A DNA stretch of 28,410 bases, taken from positions 1 to 28,410 of the forward strand of contig CAZZBK010000078.1 of the NCBI GenBank assembly GCA_964652155.1, read 5' to 3'. Shown here in pieces: positions 1 through 9,362 of the stretch. This DNA is from CAZZBK01 sp964652155 (lineage in GTDB: Bacteria > Planctomycetota > Planctomycetia > Pirellulales > PNKZ01). A program made the translations under genes and the position numbers. Under the pieces are notes generated by a model. The model was not told where the DNA came from. It ran no database searches and was given only the letters and a program-made list of their open reading frames with translations. Every line of letters starts with the position of its first letter. Within the stretch, counting starts at the first letter, position 1.

Positions 1-290
1 ATGTAAGGGTCGTTGAACACCTGCCACCAGTCGCGCAAGTCGGTTGTGCCGGCCTTGACCCGGGCGTCGGCGTTGTCGATCCACTCGGACGCGACCGCGG
101 CGGCCGGTTTGGCGTAGTTGGGGCCCACCTTGAAGCGATTGCCGACGTACTGTCGCCAGGGGGTGCAACCGGTGAGCAGTGTGCCCGCCACGGCTGCTGA
201 AAATCGGCGCCGCGACACCAACGCCCCCGAGCGAGCCGAGGGGCTGGCGTTCGTGTCGCTCGAGCCGGGATTTGGAGGGAGATTGGCCAT
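1..290 (-). CDS. RND efflux outer-membrane lipoprotein (NodT/OprM-like), N-terminal part only
   Basis: This is an open reading frame entering from the left edge, with 96 codons visible. It has an arginine-rich n-region (SRRRF), a hydrophobic stretch and a lipobox-like LTGC (Cys about residue 42 from the ATG at 290). It is followed by a motif typical of NodT-family outer-membrane factors: VGPNY, then proline/alanine, a Trp, then DLRDWWQVFNDPY. Proteins of this family form the TolC-like outer-membrane channel of tripartite RND or MFS efflux pumps and are lipid-anchored at the N-terminus. The ATG at 290 gives an unusually long leader. A GTG at 218 would give a normal-length lipoprotein signal, so the start is uncertain. 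The gene is divergent from citrate synthase. Pump partners would lie left of the window and are not seen. Confidence 0.8.
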   Translation of the reverse strand, partial: MANLPPNPGSSDTNASPSARSGALVSRRRFSAAVAGTLLTGCTPWRQYVGNRFKVGPNYAKPAAAVASEWIDNADARVKAGTTDLRDWWQVFNDPY

Positions 291-526
291 CCGTTGCGCT
301 CCGCGTTGTTGCCCACCGCAAAATACTTACGATCGTCAGAACCGGTTTGACCCGATCATTCGTCATATTCGGCAAACTTTGCCCTGCTTCGTAAGCTTTG
401 TTCCGCTGAGTCGTGGATTTCCGCTGCTAGCGTCGCGTGACGGGCGACGTATGTTTAGGCACACTCGTACTTTGCTTCTAACCCTTCGGCGGAGTCCAAG
501 CCATGAGCGTCCATTGTGACAGCGAA
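291..526. other. Intergenic spacer between divergent efflux and citrate synthase genes
   Basis: No gene could be supported here. The short open frames across this stretch lack family motifs and codon bias. It must hold the promoter of the minus-strand efflux gene, but no convincing -35/-10 pair was found for it. The citrate synthase promoter candidate begins just to the right. Confidence 0.5.
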
Positions 527-556
527 TTGATCTTTCCCCCCTCAACTCGCTACACT
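527..556 (+). promoter_or_regulatory. Candidate sigma70-type promoter of citrate synthase
   Basis: TTGATC at 527-532 and TACACT at 551-556 are separated by 18 bases; each matches 4 of 6 consensus positions. Transcription would begin near 563, giving a leader of about 95 nt before the ATG at 659. This argues against the in-frame ATG at 503 as the translation start. The same TACACT -10 box recurs at 6051-6056. Confidence 0.45.
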
Positions 557-658
557 GATGGGCTCAGTCCGCTAGCACCAGCCCCCGTACCCATGCCTAC
601 TACCGTCGGTGAGCCCGCTGCCGGCTCGCCGGCGAGCTTGCGAAAGGAAGTTTCTCTG

Positions 659-1948
659 ATGAGCGATGTCGCCAAACTGAAGATTGGTGACCAAGAGGTC
701 GAACTCCCCATGATCGTGGGGAGCGAAAACGAACGGGCCTTTGACGTCACGACGCTTCGCGCCAAGACCGGCTGCATTACGCTCGACGAGGGCTACGGCA
801 ACACGGGCGCGTGCACCAGCGCGATCACGTTCATCGACGGCGACCAGGGGATCCTCCGCTACCGCGGCTACCCCATCGAGGTGCTCGCTGAAAAATGCGA
901 TTTCGTCGAGATCAGCTACCTGCTCATCTACGGCGAGCTCCCCAACCAGGCTCAGCTCGAAGAGTTCCGCAGTCATTTGCGCATGCACACCATGCTGCAT
1001 GAAGACATGCGGTTGTTCTATAACGGCTTTCCGCGCGATGCGCACCCGATGGCGATCCTCTCGTCGGTCGTCGGCGCGATGTCGACCTTTTATCAGGACT
1101 CGCTCGATCCGGACGATCCGCGGCAGGTCGAGATATCGATTCACCGTCTGATGGCCAAGCTGCCGACGATTGCGGCCATGAGCTACAAGAAGTCGATCGG
1201 CCAGCCGTTCGTTTATCCGGTGAACGCCCTCGACTACTGCGCCAATTTCTTGCGAATGATGTTCGCCGTGCCGGCCGAGGAGTATCAGGTCGACCCCGAC
1301 TTCGTCAACGCGCTCAATCTATTGCTGATCGTGCATGCCGACCACGAACAGAATTGCAGCACCTCGACGGTGCGCATGGTGGGTTCGAGCGACGCGAACT
1401 TGTTCGCCTCGATCTCGGCCGGCATTTGTGCCCTGTGGGGACCGCTGCACGGCGGCGCCAACCAGGCCTGCGTCGAAATGCTCGAGCAGATTCGCGCCGA
1501 CGGCGGCGACGTCAAGAAGTACGTCAACATGGCCAAGGACAAGAACAGCAAGTTCCGCCTGATGGGCTTCGGCCATCGCGTGTACAAAAACTACGACCCG
1601 CGCGCCGCGATCATCAAGAAGGCCTGCGATCGTATTCTCGGCAAGCTGCACATCAAGGACCCGATCTTCGACATCGCCCAAGAACTCGAACAAGCCGCGC
1701 TCAACGACCCGTACTTCATCGAGCGCAAGCTCTACCCGAATGTCGATTTTTACTCAGGGGTCATTTATCGGGCGATGGGTTTGCCGGTGCAGATGTTCAC
1801 GGTGCTCTTCGCCATTGGCCGGCTGCCGGGCTGGATTGCCCATTGGAACGAGATGCACCACTCGAAGTCGAAGAAGATTTGCCGGCCCCGACAGGTCTAC
1901 ACCGGTGCTCCGCTCCGCGACTTCGTGCCGATCGCGCAGCGCGGATAG
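659..1948 (+). CDS. gltA: Citrate synthase
   Basis: 429 aa, the usual length for hexameric-type bacterial citrate synthase. The enzyme condenses oxaloacetate and acetyl-CoA to citrate at the entry of the TCA cycle in the cytoplasm. All three catalytic residues are visible: His264 in GPLHGGANQ, His306 in MGFGHRVYKNYDPR and Asp363 in NVDFYSG. The conserved DHEQNCSTSTVRM and GWIAHWNEM segments are also present. The ATG at 659 was chosen because GAAAGGAAG lies just upstream (641-650) and the protein then begins at the normal family N-terminus. An in-frame ATG at 503 would add 52 low-complexity residues and lies upstream of the predicted promoter. The gene is monocistronic and converges on the DUF4838 gene with a 17-base gap. 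Confidence 0.97.
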   Translation: MSDVAKLKIGDQEVELPMIVGSENERAFDVTTLRAKTGCITLDEGYGNTGACTSAITFIDGDQGILRYRGYPIEVLAEKCDFVEISYLLIYGELPNQAQLEEFRSHLRMHTMLHEDMRLFYNGFPRDAHPMAILSSVVGAMSTFYQDSLDPDDPRQVEISIHRLMAKLPTIAAMSYKKSIGQPFVYPVNALDYCANFLRMMFAVPAEEYQVDPDFVNALNLLLIVHADHEQNCSTSTVRMVGSSDANLFASISAGICALWGPLHGGANQACVEMLEQIRADGGDVKKYVNMAKDKNSKFRLMGFGHRVYKNYDPRAAIIKKACDRILGKLHIKDPIFDIAQELEQAALNDPYFIERKLYPNVDFYSGVIYRAMGLPVQMFTVLFAIGRLPGWIAHWNEMHHSKSKKICRPRQVYTGAPLRDFVPIAQRG

Positions 1949-1965
1949 AGCGGCCAATCGCTTCG

Positions 1966-4296
1966 CTATTTCTCTCGATACACGACCACGGGCCCCAGCA
2001 GGCCGCCGGTTCCCAGTTCGTTGAAGAACGTCCGCGTGCAGAGGATCGCGATCTGCTGTGGCCCCTTGGGGTGCAGTGCCGCGGTGATGTCGAATGACAC
2101 CGGCTGGCAATAGCCGTTGAATTCATCGAGCGTTTCCTGCTTGGGGCTCTCGTAGCGGATGTGCTGGCCGTTGACAAAGATCTTGGCGCTCCCGTCGGTG
2201 CTGCCGAGCCACAGGTACACCTTCTTGGCTTTGGCCGTGGCGGGCGTGGGGGGCAGCGTCACTTGAGTCCGGTACCACATCGATTTGAACCAGGCGTGAT
2301 ATCCGATCGACGACCAGGTGTCGACGCACACGTCGGTCGTGCGCCAGTCGCGGTCGTCGAAGTCGCTGTTGGCCCAGCCCTGACGCTCGCCGCTCTTGTC
2401 CGGGTCGGAATGAAAGCGAAACGTGCGCAACGGTTGGGTCGTCAGAATGATTGCGTCCTTGGCAATGCGTGACGCGTCGTTGTAGGTCTGCTGATAGAAT
2501 TGCGAAAAGTAACTGTAGTTGACTGTCGTCGGCCGCCAGGGAACGCGCGTGAAGGCGTACTGATCGGCGTATTTCTCTCCCAGATAGTTGACCCGCAGCC
2601 GCCAGTAATCGGCGTCGCGCGCCAAATTCACAAACCGTCCCTCGGCCTGATCGCGACGCAGTTTCATGAACAGCTCGAACAGCTCGAGCGAGTCGTCGGC
2701 CATGCGGACGCGTTGCAACTCGACGCTCGACTGCGCCGCCGCGAGCGCCTCGTTGAGCAAACCACGCGCCTGGGCAAGCCGCTCTGGAGTCCAACGCCCC
2801 AGGTAGCCAAAACCGCAGCCCGAGTAGTCGGCCGTTTTCGTCCAGACATCGTCGATGAAGGTCCAGTAACGGGCCATCGCTTGCGCGGCGCGGCCATAGA
2901 ACTTCTGGTGCAATTCGTCGATGACGTCCGACGGCTTGAGCTGCGGATTCCAGGCCAGCCGACATCCCAAGTAGAGCGCGTGCAGCGAGGTCTCGAAATT
3001 GGGCATCGTCTCGGGCTGCCAAAACTGGCACCCGTTGGCGAGCACGATCGGCGCGTCGACGCCCCATTTGACGATCATCGGATTGGGTGCCACCGGCTCG
3101 GCCAGAAACCAGCCGTAAAAATACACGCTCGTCTGCTTTGATGCCTTGCCCCAGCCTTCGACCAACGCGCGAAATTGCTTGTTGTCCGGCACCGCGTCGT
3201 CGGTCATCGGGTGCGCGCGGCTGTAGGTGATCGGAGCCAACTGCGGCACGATATTCGGATGCACCCGCTCACGAACCGGCGGCCGAGTCGTCGGGCCGTA
3301 GGCCAACACGCCAAAGAGCACGTCGGGATACTTTTTCGTCACCCGATCCGCGACTCGATTGCAGAGCACCAGCAGCCGGTCGGTCAGCGACACGCTTTGC
3401 GACGTCGTGTCGAAATCCCCCGCGTCGATCGCTTTGTCCTGCGCCGACTCGTCAAAGTCGATGCCGTCATCGGGCGAGAGGGTGATCGACGGCTGATACG
3501 ACTTGTCGAGGCTGGCGATGATGTTGTCGGCCATTGCGTCGGCCACGGCCGGGATGCTCCACTTGAGCCGCCGCGGATGCGGTTTGCCACCGACCTCGCC
3601 GACCCACTCGGGATGTTCCTTGCGCTGCTCGGGGGTGATCCAGCCTTCGAGCCCGTGCCCGGCGCTGAGCAGTAGGCCGCCATGTCGGTTGCGGCGGCGG
3701 TAGGCGTCGTCGCAATACCAGATGCCGCGATAGATGGTGCCCGGCTTCGAGGCGATATCGACCTCGTCGAGCGCGATGGTGGTGAGTTGCGGGATGACCT
3801 CGCCCAAGTCGCTGGGCATGTACCAGCGACAGCCCAGTCGATCGAGCAACTCGTAGATCGCGTAGCTGGTTGCCAGGTCCGACTCGCCGAACAGGCCGAC
3901 AGTTTGGGCGGACACGACGTAGCGAAAGCCCTGCCGGAAGGGAGCGTGGGCGTTGACCGCGCCGAACTTCTCGGCCGCAAGCGAGCCGATCAGGATCGAG
4001 ACCGGTTTCGCGTTGGGGGCGGGTTGCGCGGTGACAATGGGGACCGCCGCGCCGCCGATCTTCTCCAAGTACAGCGCCAAGTCCTTGACCGATTCGCGCA
4101 GCCGCTGGCGTTGTTTCTCGGCCTCGGTCTCCTGCGGAGTGAGTGGCTTGCCCGGCTTGAGGTTGTCGGTCATCACGTCCACCGCGACGACAATCTGCGC
4201 GCGAGCTTGTCCACGCTCGACCAACACGACCGGCGCAGCCGAGGCGCTTGCCGCGCACAATAACCCAAGCAGAACCGACCCAAGTGCGTATTTCAT
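1966..4296 (-). CDS. DUF4838 domain-containing secreted protein (glycoside hydrolase-like)
   Basis: 776 aa. The N-terminus MKYALGSVLLGLLCAASASA is a clear Sec signal peptide with cleavage expected after ASA, so the product is periplasmic or exported. Residues of about 60-190 resemble the alpha-glucuronidase/GH20-type N-terminal alpha/beta domain (ILIGSLAAEKFG, SYAIYELLDRLGCRWYMPSDLGEVIP). The middle part resembles DUF4838 (SPDDGIDFDES, VLAYGPTTRPP, FYGWFLAEP, ANGCQFWQPETMPNFE). The last 170 residues look like a beta-sandwich carbohydrate-binding domain (VYLWLGSTDGSAKIFVNGQ). The family is thought to act on glycans, but the substrate is unknown. The ATG at 4296 was preferred over upstream in-frame starts because it opens directly into the signal peptide. 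It lies 116 bases downstream of the M81 gene on the same strand, so co-transcription is possible. Confidence 0.85.
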   Translation of the reverse strand: MKYALGSVLLGLLCAASASAAPVVLVERGQARAQIVVAVDVMTDNLKPGKPLTPQETEAEKQRQRLRESVKDLALYLEKIGGAAVPIVTAQPAPNAKPVSILIGSLAAEKFGAVNAHAPFRQGFRYVVSAQTVGLFGESDLATSYAIYELLDRLGCRWYMPSDLGEVIPQLTTIALDEVDIASKPGTIYRGIWYCDDAYRRRNRHGGLLLSAGHGLEGWITPEQRKEHPEWVGEVGGKPHPRRLKWSIPAVADAMADNIIASLDKSYQPSITLSPDDGIDFDESAQDKAIDAGDFDTTSQSVSLTDRLLVLCNRVADRVTKKYPDVLFGVLAYGPTTRPPVRERVHPNIVPQLAPITYSRAHPMTDDAVPDNKQFRALVEGWGKASKQTSVYFYGWFLAEPVAPNPMIVKWGVDAPIVLANGCQFWQPETMPNFETSLHALYLGCRLAWNPQLKPSDVIDELHQKFYGRAAQAMARYWTFIDDVWTKTADYSGCGFGYLGRWTPERLAQARGLLNEALAAAQSSVELQRVRMADDSLELFELFMKLRRDQAEGRFVNLARDADYWRLRVNYLGEKYADQYAFTRVPWRPTTVNYSYFSQFYQQTYNDASRIAKDAIILTTQPLRTFRFHSDPDKSGERQGWANSDFDDRDWRTTDVCVDTWSSIGYHAWFKSMWYRTQVTLPPTPATAKAKKVYLWLGSTDGSAKIFVNGQHIRYESPKQETLDEFNGYCQPVSFDITAALHPKGPQQIAILCTRTFFNELGTGGLLGPVVVYREK

Positions 4297-4412
4297 CGTG
4301 TGCTTTAACCTTGGCAGGGGAGGGGGGGACATCGACATTGTGGGCACGCTCGAAGGGCAATGCCAGTATTTATAGAATCTGGGGCGATGACTCGTCTCCA
4401 CTTGTCACGACC

Positions 4413-5915
4413 TCATTTTCTCGAAAATACCTTGGCCGTCGGCTGGAACGGCACGTCCGCGTCGAGCGGATAGATCGGCCGACGACAGACACGGTGGCCG
4501 AGCGTGGGCAAATTGGCGCTCGTCGAGCCGGCCGCGTCGACGTTGATCAACTCGGTGCACCAATCGGCGTACATGTGCTGCTGACAATGCGGCGATTTGA
4601 CCACGACCAACGCGAAGTCGCGCGGGTCTTGTCCGTGCGCATAGAACAATGACCGATCGAACAAATGCACCGGCCGACTCGTCACCACCAGCGTGATCGA
4701 GCCCGATTGGAGCACGGCCGTGGGGCCGCTGAACCACGGCTGATGAAACGACTCGCTGCAGAAATGCCCGTCGCTCAATAGCCGGACGGTCGCGGTGATC
4801 GGCAGCGGCTTAAAGCGGCGCGGGTCGAGTTGCCCGCCGACGGTGAGCGAAACCTCTGCGCCAACTCCGGACGAGAACGCGGCCTCGACGGCTCGGGCAT
4901 CGACGATGGGCACCAGCGCCCGGCCCTGATACTGCGTGGCGATCAGCTCGCGCAGAATGACATTACTGTCGCCGGACGCCCCCGAGCTGGTTGCGTCGGC
5001 CGCGTCGACCAGCGCGACGGTCCCGCCCAGCGAGGCGGCCCGTTTGACGCTCTCGGCCACGCTGGTGAGCTGGGCTTGCATGCGCGAGCGGTCGGGCCAA
5101 AAGGCCTCGGCCAAGCGGATCGCCTCGCGCTCGGCCCGCTCGACGTCGCCATCGGTGGTCACGACACTGTAGCTGCGCAGCTCGGGCACGTCGGTGAAAG
5201 GGTTGCCGATGAAATAGCCGGCCGACAATCCTCCCGGCGAGTTCTCGATCTGTTGGGCCTGCTGGATCCGTTGGCCGAAAATGCCGCGGGCGGTGATAAG
5301 CTCGTCGCCGCGCACCAGCGCGGGGATCTCGACCTTGGCCGTGACGGGTCGAATCGATTTGTCGAGCATCCTGAGCAGCAGCCGGGCGGCTCGCGCGCCG
5401 GTCTCAAAGAAGTCAACATGCGGATAGGTGTGATAGATCACGCTGGCGTCGGCGTGCGCGAGCATGCGATCGGTCAATATGCCGTGCAGGTCATACGAGA
5501 CGACGAGCGGAATGTGCTCGCCGAGTATTTTGCGTGCCTCGGCCAGCAAGTACCCTTCGGGATCGAATTCGTTTTCGGCCGCCATGGCGCCGTGGAGCGC
5601 GAAGTACGCGGCGTCGACGGGTCCGGCGGCGCGCACAGCGGCGAGAAATTCGCGCGCCAAGCGATTAAAGTCGGCGGCGGGAATCGTCCCTCCCGAGGTA
5701 ATGCCCCGCGCGCTAAAGCTGGGGACGATCGACACGCTGGGCCGCTGCTGGAAGACGTCGAGCGCACCCGAGACTTCGCTGCCAATGCCTTGATGGTAGT
5801 TCAGCATGGCGGGGCCGACATGGACGAAGAAGTCTTCGTAGCGTGTCGGAGCTGGATTGAACGAGCAGATTTCGTGAATGCATTCGGCGATCAGAATGCG
5901 GGGCGCGTGGGTCAT
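4413..5915 (-). CDS. M81 family metallopeptidase (MlrC-like)
   Basis: 500 aa, the full length of the MlrC family. MlrC is the zinc-dependent peptidase described from microcystin degradation; most environmental homologues have unknown substrates, probably small amides or peptides. Diagnostic segments are ILIAECIHEICSFNP at the N-terminus, SGGTIP, YFALHGAMAAENEFDPEG, SYDLHGILTDRM and YHTYPHVDFFETG. The His and Asp residues in these are the likely metal ligands of the N-terminal half. The C-terminal MlrC domain includes DAADATSSGASGDSNVILREL. No signal peptide is visible, so it is probably cytoplasmic. There is no clear Shine-Dalgarno before the ATG. It is the first gene of a minus-strand pair with the DUF4838 gene and divergent from the sugar-enzyme genes, which suggests a shared catabolic context. 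Confidence 0.9.
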   Translation of the reverse strand: MTHAPRILIAECIHEICSFNPAPTRYEDFFVHVGPAMLNYHQGIGSEVSGALDVFQQRPSVSIVPSFSARGITSGGTIPAADFNRLAREFLAAVRAAGPVDAAYFALHGAMAAENEFDPEGYLLAEARKILGEHIPLVVSYDLHGILTDRMLAHADASVIYHTYPHVDFFETGARAARLLLRMLDKSIRPVTAKVEIPALVRGDELITARGIFGQRIQQAQQIENSPGGLSAGYFIGNPFTDVPELRSYSVVTTDGDVERAEREAIRLAEAFWPDRSRMQAQLTSVAESVKRAASLGGTVALVDAADATSSGASGDSNVILRELIATQYQGRALVPIVDARAVEAAFSSGVGAEVSLTVGGQLDPRRFKPLPITATVRLLSDGHFCSESFHQPWFSGPTAVLQSGSITLVVTSRPVHLFDRSLFYAHGQDPRDFALVVVKSPHCQQHMYADWCTELINVDAAGSTSANLPTLGHRVCRRPIYPLDADVPFQPTAKVFSRK

Positions 5916-5962
5916 GGCGGGTGTGTTTTTGGCCTGTGGAGAGATCGCTACGGCGAGGCATC

Positions 5963-5991
5963 ATTGTCGGCCCGCGGCGTAGGCGAATCAA
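5963..5991 (-). promoter_or_regulatory. Candidate promoter of the M81 gene
   Basis: Read on the minus strand, TTGATT (5986-5991) and GACAAT (5963-5968) are spaced by 17 bases, each with four consensus matches. The start codon at 5915 would follow a leader of about 40 nt. It is back-to-back with the plus-strand candidate at 6028-6056, so the 218-bp spacer is a natural site for a shared regulator. Confidence 0.35.
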
Positions 5992-6027
5992 CCACCATCT
6001 TCCACGCGGTCGGCGCGTTGCGGTGGC

Positions 6028-6056
6028 TTGTTTTCGCGCCCCAAAATAACTACACT
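6028..6056 (+). promoter_or_regulatory. Candidate promoter of the TIM-barrel isomerase gene
   Basis: TTGTTT (6028-6033), a 17-base spacer and TACACT (6051-6056). The -10 hexamer is identical to that proposed for citrate synthase. The leader would be about 70 nt, ending in a GGAG ribosome binding site at 6125-6128, five bases before the ATG. Confidence 0.45.
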
Positions 6057-6133
6057 GCGCGACGCTCTTTTTTGCTCGTCGATCCGCCGCTGGAACGCGG
6101 CTGGCCAGGCCTTTTTTCTCATCCGGAGAGATT

Positions 6134-7186
6134 ATGTCGCACGTCAATAACTTTCCCAAGCTGCACAACGCCGCCTGGCCCGGGGTGGTGGGCAAAGGGT
6201 CCCCCGACGCGGAGCCGTTTATCGACCTCGACACGATGCTCGATCATACGGCCAATGCCTGTGTTGACGGCGTCAAGTTCGACGGCATCGATTTGTTCTT
6301 GTTCGCGCCGCATGTCGATATCGACAGCACGGACGACGATTTGAAGAAGCTCGCCGACAAAGTTGCGAAGCGCAATCTCGTCATCGGCTCGATTGTCGCC
6401 CCGGTCTGGCCGCCCACGGGGGGCGGTTCGGCGATGGGCAATGAGACCGAGCGGAAGAATTTCGTGCTGCAAGTGCGCAAGGCGTGCCGCATCGGCACCC
6501 AACTGCGCAAGTTGGGCATTCGCAACTACGGCATCGTGCGGATCGACGCGGCCTGCTCGCCGCACGACTGGCTGGCCGACCCCGAGGGGAACCAGAAAAA
6601 AATCGCCGCCACGTTTCGCGAGGCCGCGGCGGTCGCCGCCGATCATGGTGAGCGGCTCGCAGCCGAGGGAGAAATCTGCTGGGGCGGCATGCACTCCTGG
6701 CGACGCATGGTCCAGTTGCTCGAAATGACCGACCGACCCGGCGTCGTCGGTTTTCAGGCCGACATGGCCCACACGCTGCTCTACACGCTCGGCTACAACG
6801 CCCCCGAGGACCGCATTCTGCCCGAGCGGTTCGACTGGTCCGACGGAGCCGCGCTCGATCAGGCGCTCGTCACCCTGACCGCCGCGTTGCGGCCCTGGAC
6901 CTATGATTTCCACGTCGCGCAGAACGACGCCACGGTCAAGGGGTCGGGCTCGCACGATAAGACCGGCCGGCATTGTTTACCGAACGATCCCAACGGCAAA
7001 TTGAAAATCGCGCACCACGCGGGCTTCTGGATGCGCGACAGTTACGGCAGCGTGTTGCAAAAGTATCGGCACATCTGCTGGGACGGCTGCATGTTCCCCA
7101 ACGATGTGATGAGCAAGCCGCAGACCTGGAACGACATCCTCGCCGCACTGATCGCCGTGCGGGACGAGCATGGCTGGAAGGAGTAA
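6134..7186 (+). CDS. Sugar phosphate isomerase/epimerase-like TIM-barrel protein
   Basis: 350 aa, cytoplasmic, of the xylose isomerase-like (AP endonuclease family 2) TIM-barrel fold. Visible segments are DGVKFDGIDLFLFAPHVDID, GSIVAPVWPPTGGGSAMG, YGIVRIDAACSPHDW, EGEICWGGMHSWRRMVQLLE and FQADMAHTLLYTLGY. The conserved acidic and histidine residues in the last two are candidate metal ligands. Such proteins isomerise or epimerise sugars, but the substrate cannot be read from the sequence. A GGAG ribosome binding site sits five bases before the ATG. It would form a natural two-gene operon with the Gfo/Idh/MocA gene downstream. A four-helix-bundle cassette lies between them, and the TAA stop (7184-7186) overlaps the first repeat heptamer of that cassette. 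Confidence 0.85.
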   Translation: MSHVNNFPKLHNAAWPGVVGKGSPDAEPFIDLDTMLDHTANACVDGVKFDGIDLFLFAPHVDIDSTDDDLKKLADKVAKRNLVIGSIVAPVWPPTGGGSAMGNETERKNFVLQVRKACRIGTQLRKLGIRNYGIVRIDAACSPHDWLADPEGNQKKIAATFREAAAVAADHGERLAAEGEICWGGMHSWRRMVQLLEMTDRPGVVGFQADMAHTLLYTLGYNAPEDRILPERFDWSDGAALDQALVTLTAALRPWTYDFHVAQNDATVKGSGSHDKTGRHCLPNDPNGKLKIAHHAGFWMRDSYGSVLQKYRHICWDGCMFPNDVMSKPQTWNDILAALIAVRDEHGWKE

Positions 7187-7207
7187 AGCCGAAAGCGAAA
7201 AGCGGAA
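7185..7207 (+). repeat. Left arm of heptamer-phased inverted repeat
   Basis: Three consecutive 7-base units of the form AAAGCSR (AAAGCCG, AAAGCGA, AAAGCGG). The 23-base arm matches the reverse complement of 7599-7621 at 20 of 23 positions. It starts inside the stop codon of the upstream gene. Confidence 0.75.
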
Positions 7208-7224
7208 CGAGACGGAGCAATGCC

Positions 7225-7593
7225 ATGCGAATGGTTGGTTTGCGAGACCGTACGAAGCAATTTGCGTTGCGAGTGATTCGCCTGTTTTCGAGTCTTCCCA
7301 AGACCACGGTTGCCCAGGTAATCGGTAAGCAGGTGCTACGTTCCGGTACGAGTGTCGCCGCAAATTATCGTGAGGCAAGTCGTGCGAGGAGCAGCCCAGA
7401 ATTCATCGCGAAATTGGGAATCGTGGAACAGGAGTTAGACGAGACGCAACTGTGGTTTGAACTTCTTCTTGAATCTGAAATTGTGGCAAGCAACAAGCTG
7501 TCATCACTGCAGGCCGAGGCGGATGAACTATTGAAGATCGTCGTCGCTTCGATTAAACGCAGCCGAAATTACTCGGAGATTGGCAGGGTATAA
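7225..7593 (+). CDS. Four-helix-bundle protein (23S rRNA intervening-sequence protein family)
   Basis: 122 aa, all alpha-helical by composition. Diagnostic segments are FALRVIRLFSSLPKT, VIGKQVLRSGTSVAANYREA, EFIAKLGIVEQELDETQLW, LLLESEIV and EADELLKIVVASIKRS. These match the TIGR02436/S23 four-helix-bundle family, first found in intervening sequences of 23S rRNA and related to the Avd accessory protein of diversity-generating retroelements. The molecular function of stand-alone copies is not established. Start choice: ATG at 7225 after GGAG at 7214-7217; ATG at 7231 is also possible. The gene is exactly bracketed by heptamer-phased inverted repeats (7185-7207 and 7599-7630) and splits two sugar-metabolism genes, which suggests a mobile cassette. 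No reverse transcriptase or variable-repeat target is present. Confidence 0.88.
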   Translation: MRMVGLRDRTKQFALRVIRLFSSLPKTTVAQVIGKQVLRSGTSVAANYREASRARSSPEFIAKLGIVEQELDETQLWFELLLESEIVASNKLSSLQAEADELLKIVVASIKRSRNYSEIGRV

Positions 7594-7598
7594 GTTTT

Positions 7599-7630
7599 TT
7601 CCGCTTTCCGCTTTCAACTTTCCGCTTTTC
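7599..7630 (-). repeat. Right arm of heptamer-phased inverted repeat
   Basis: Four 7-base units starting at 7601 (CCGCTTT, CCGCTTT, CAACTTT, CCGCTTT) right after the four-helix-bundle stop codon. Bases 7601-7616 are identical to 9402-9417 in the solo hairpin, so both belong to one repeat family. Confidence 0.75.
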
Positions 7631-7651
7631 ACCATCACGAAAGACTTTCGC

Positions 7652-8794
<1,143 letters not shown>

Positions 8795-8825
8795 TCGCGC
8801 CACGGACGAAAGCCGGTCCAATCGC

Positions 8826-8870
8826 AACGGTCGTGCGGTGCCCGTGTGTGTCGCACGACCGTTTTATTTT
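8826..8870 (+). terminator. Rho-independent terminator
   Basis: A perfect 12-bp stem (8826-8837 with 8852-8863), a 14-base loop and a T-rich tail TTTTATTTT through 8870. It lies 31 bases after the oxidoreductase stop codon and is the clearest intrinsic terminator in the window. Confidence 0.9.
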
Positions 8871-9031
8871 CTCAAGTTGGCCGTGTCGAGCCGCCAGTTC
8901 TACCGCTTGCAACGATGGTAGTTGCGGGCCTGGGGCGCATTGTACGACGAGTGCCGCGCTCGCCGATTAACACTCGTGGCGGGACGGAACCGCCTGGTGT
9001 TGTGACACGGTTTGGATAAGGAACGGAAGCC

Positions 9032-9358
9032 ATGTTGGGCTGGCGTATTTTCGGAGTTGGGCTGTCTCGGCGACAACTGACGCAAAAAGGGGTTGAACTC
9101 GCCGAAGCGATCCGCACGCCGGTCCGAGAGCTATCCGAGCGCGCTTCACGGATGCAGCGCGCCGAAGGCCGGGGGTATATTCGCGCCAAGACCACGCCGA
9201 TCTTGGCCGCGCAATTGAGTCTGCTCGCTCGGCAGGGGGAGTTCTCGGCCCGAGAGTTGTCGCTCTTGGCCGACGATGTTGCCGAGCGAGTGGTGCGATT
9301 GGTGTTGGATGACGTGACCCGCGCCAAGCCGCGCGCCGCCTATCGCCGCGCGGCGTAA
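9032..9358 (+). CDS. Hypothetical protein
   Basis: 108 aa, not recognised. The start is supported by AAGGAACGG about ten bases before the ATG, and codon use is GC-rich as in neighbouring genes. The product is basic and probably mostly helical, with a hydrophobic N-terminus (MLGWRIFGVGL) too short for a confident membrane segment. It has repeated Leu/Glu/Arg patterns (RTPVRELSERASRMQ, LSLLADDVAERVVRLVL) that could form amphipathic helices or a coiled coil. No catalytic motif is visible. It stands alone between a terminator and the solo heptamer hairpin. It could be a small structural or regulatory protein; function unknown. Confidence 0.55.
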   Translation: MLGWRIFGVGLSRRQLTQKGVELAEAIRTPVRELSERASRMQRAEGRGYIRAKTTPILAAQLSLLARQGEFSARELSLLADDVAERVVRLVLDDVTRAKPRAAYRRAA

Positions 9359-9362
9359 TTCC

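Noticed and set aside
503..658. Upstream in-frame start of citrate synthase
   Set aside because: It adds 52 residues without family similarity and lies before the likely promoter at 527-556; the ATG at 659 has a ribosome binding site.
4830..6344. A 504-codon plus-strand frame across the M81 gene and into the TIM-barrel gene
   Set aside because: It crosses two well-supported genes and the divergent promoter region, with low-complexity Arg/Gly/Ala composition and no motif.
7225..7593. Diversity-generating retroelement (the four-helix-bundle protein as Avd)
   Set aside because: There is no reverse transcriptase, template repeat or variable-repeat target gene in the window.
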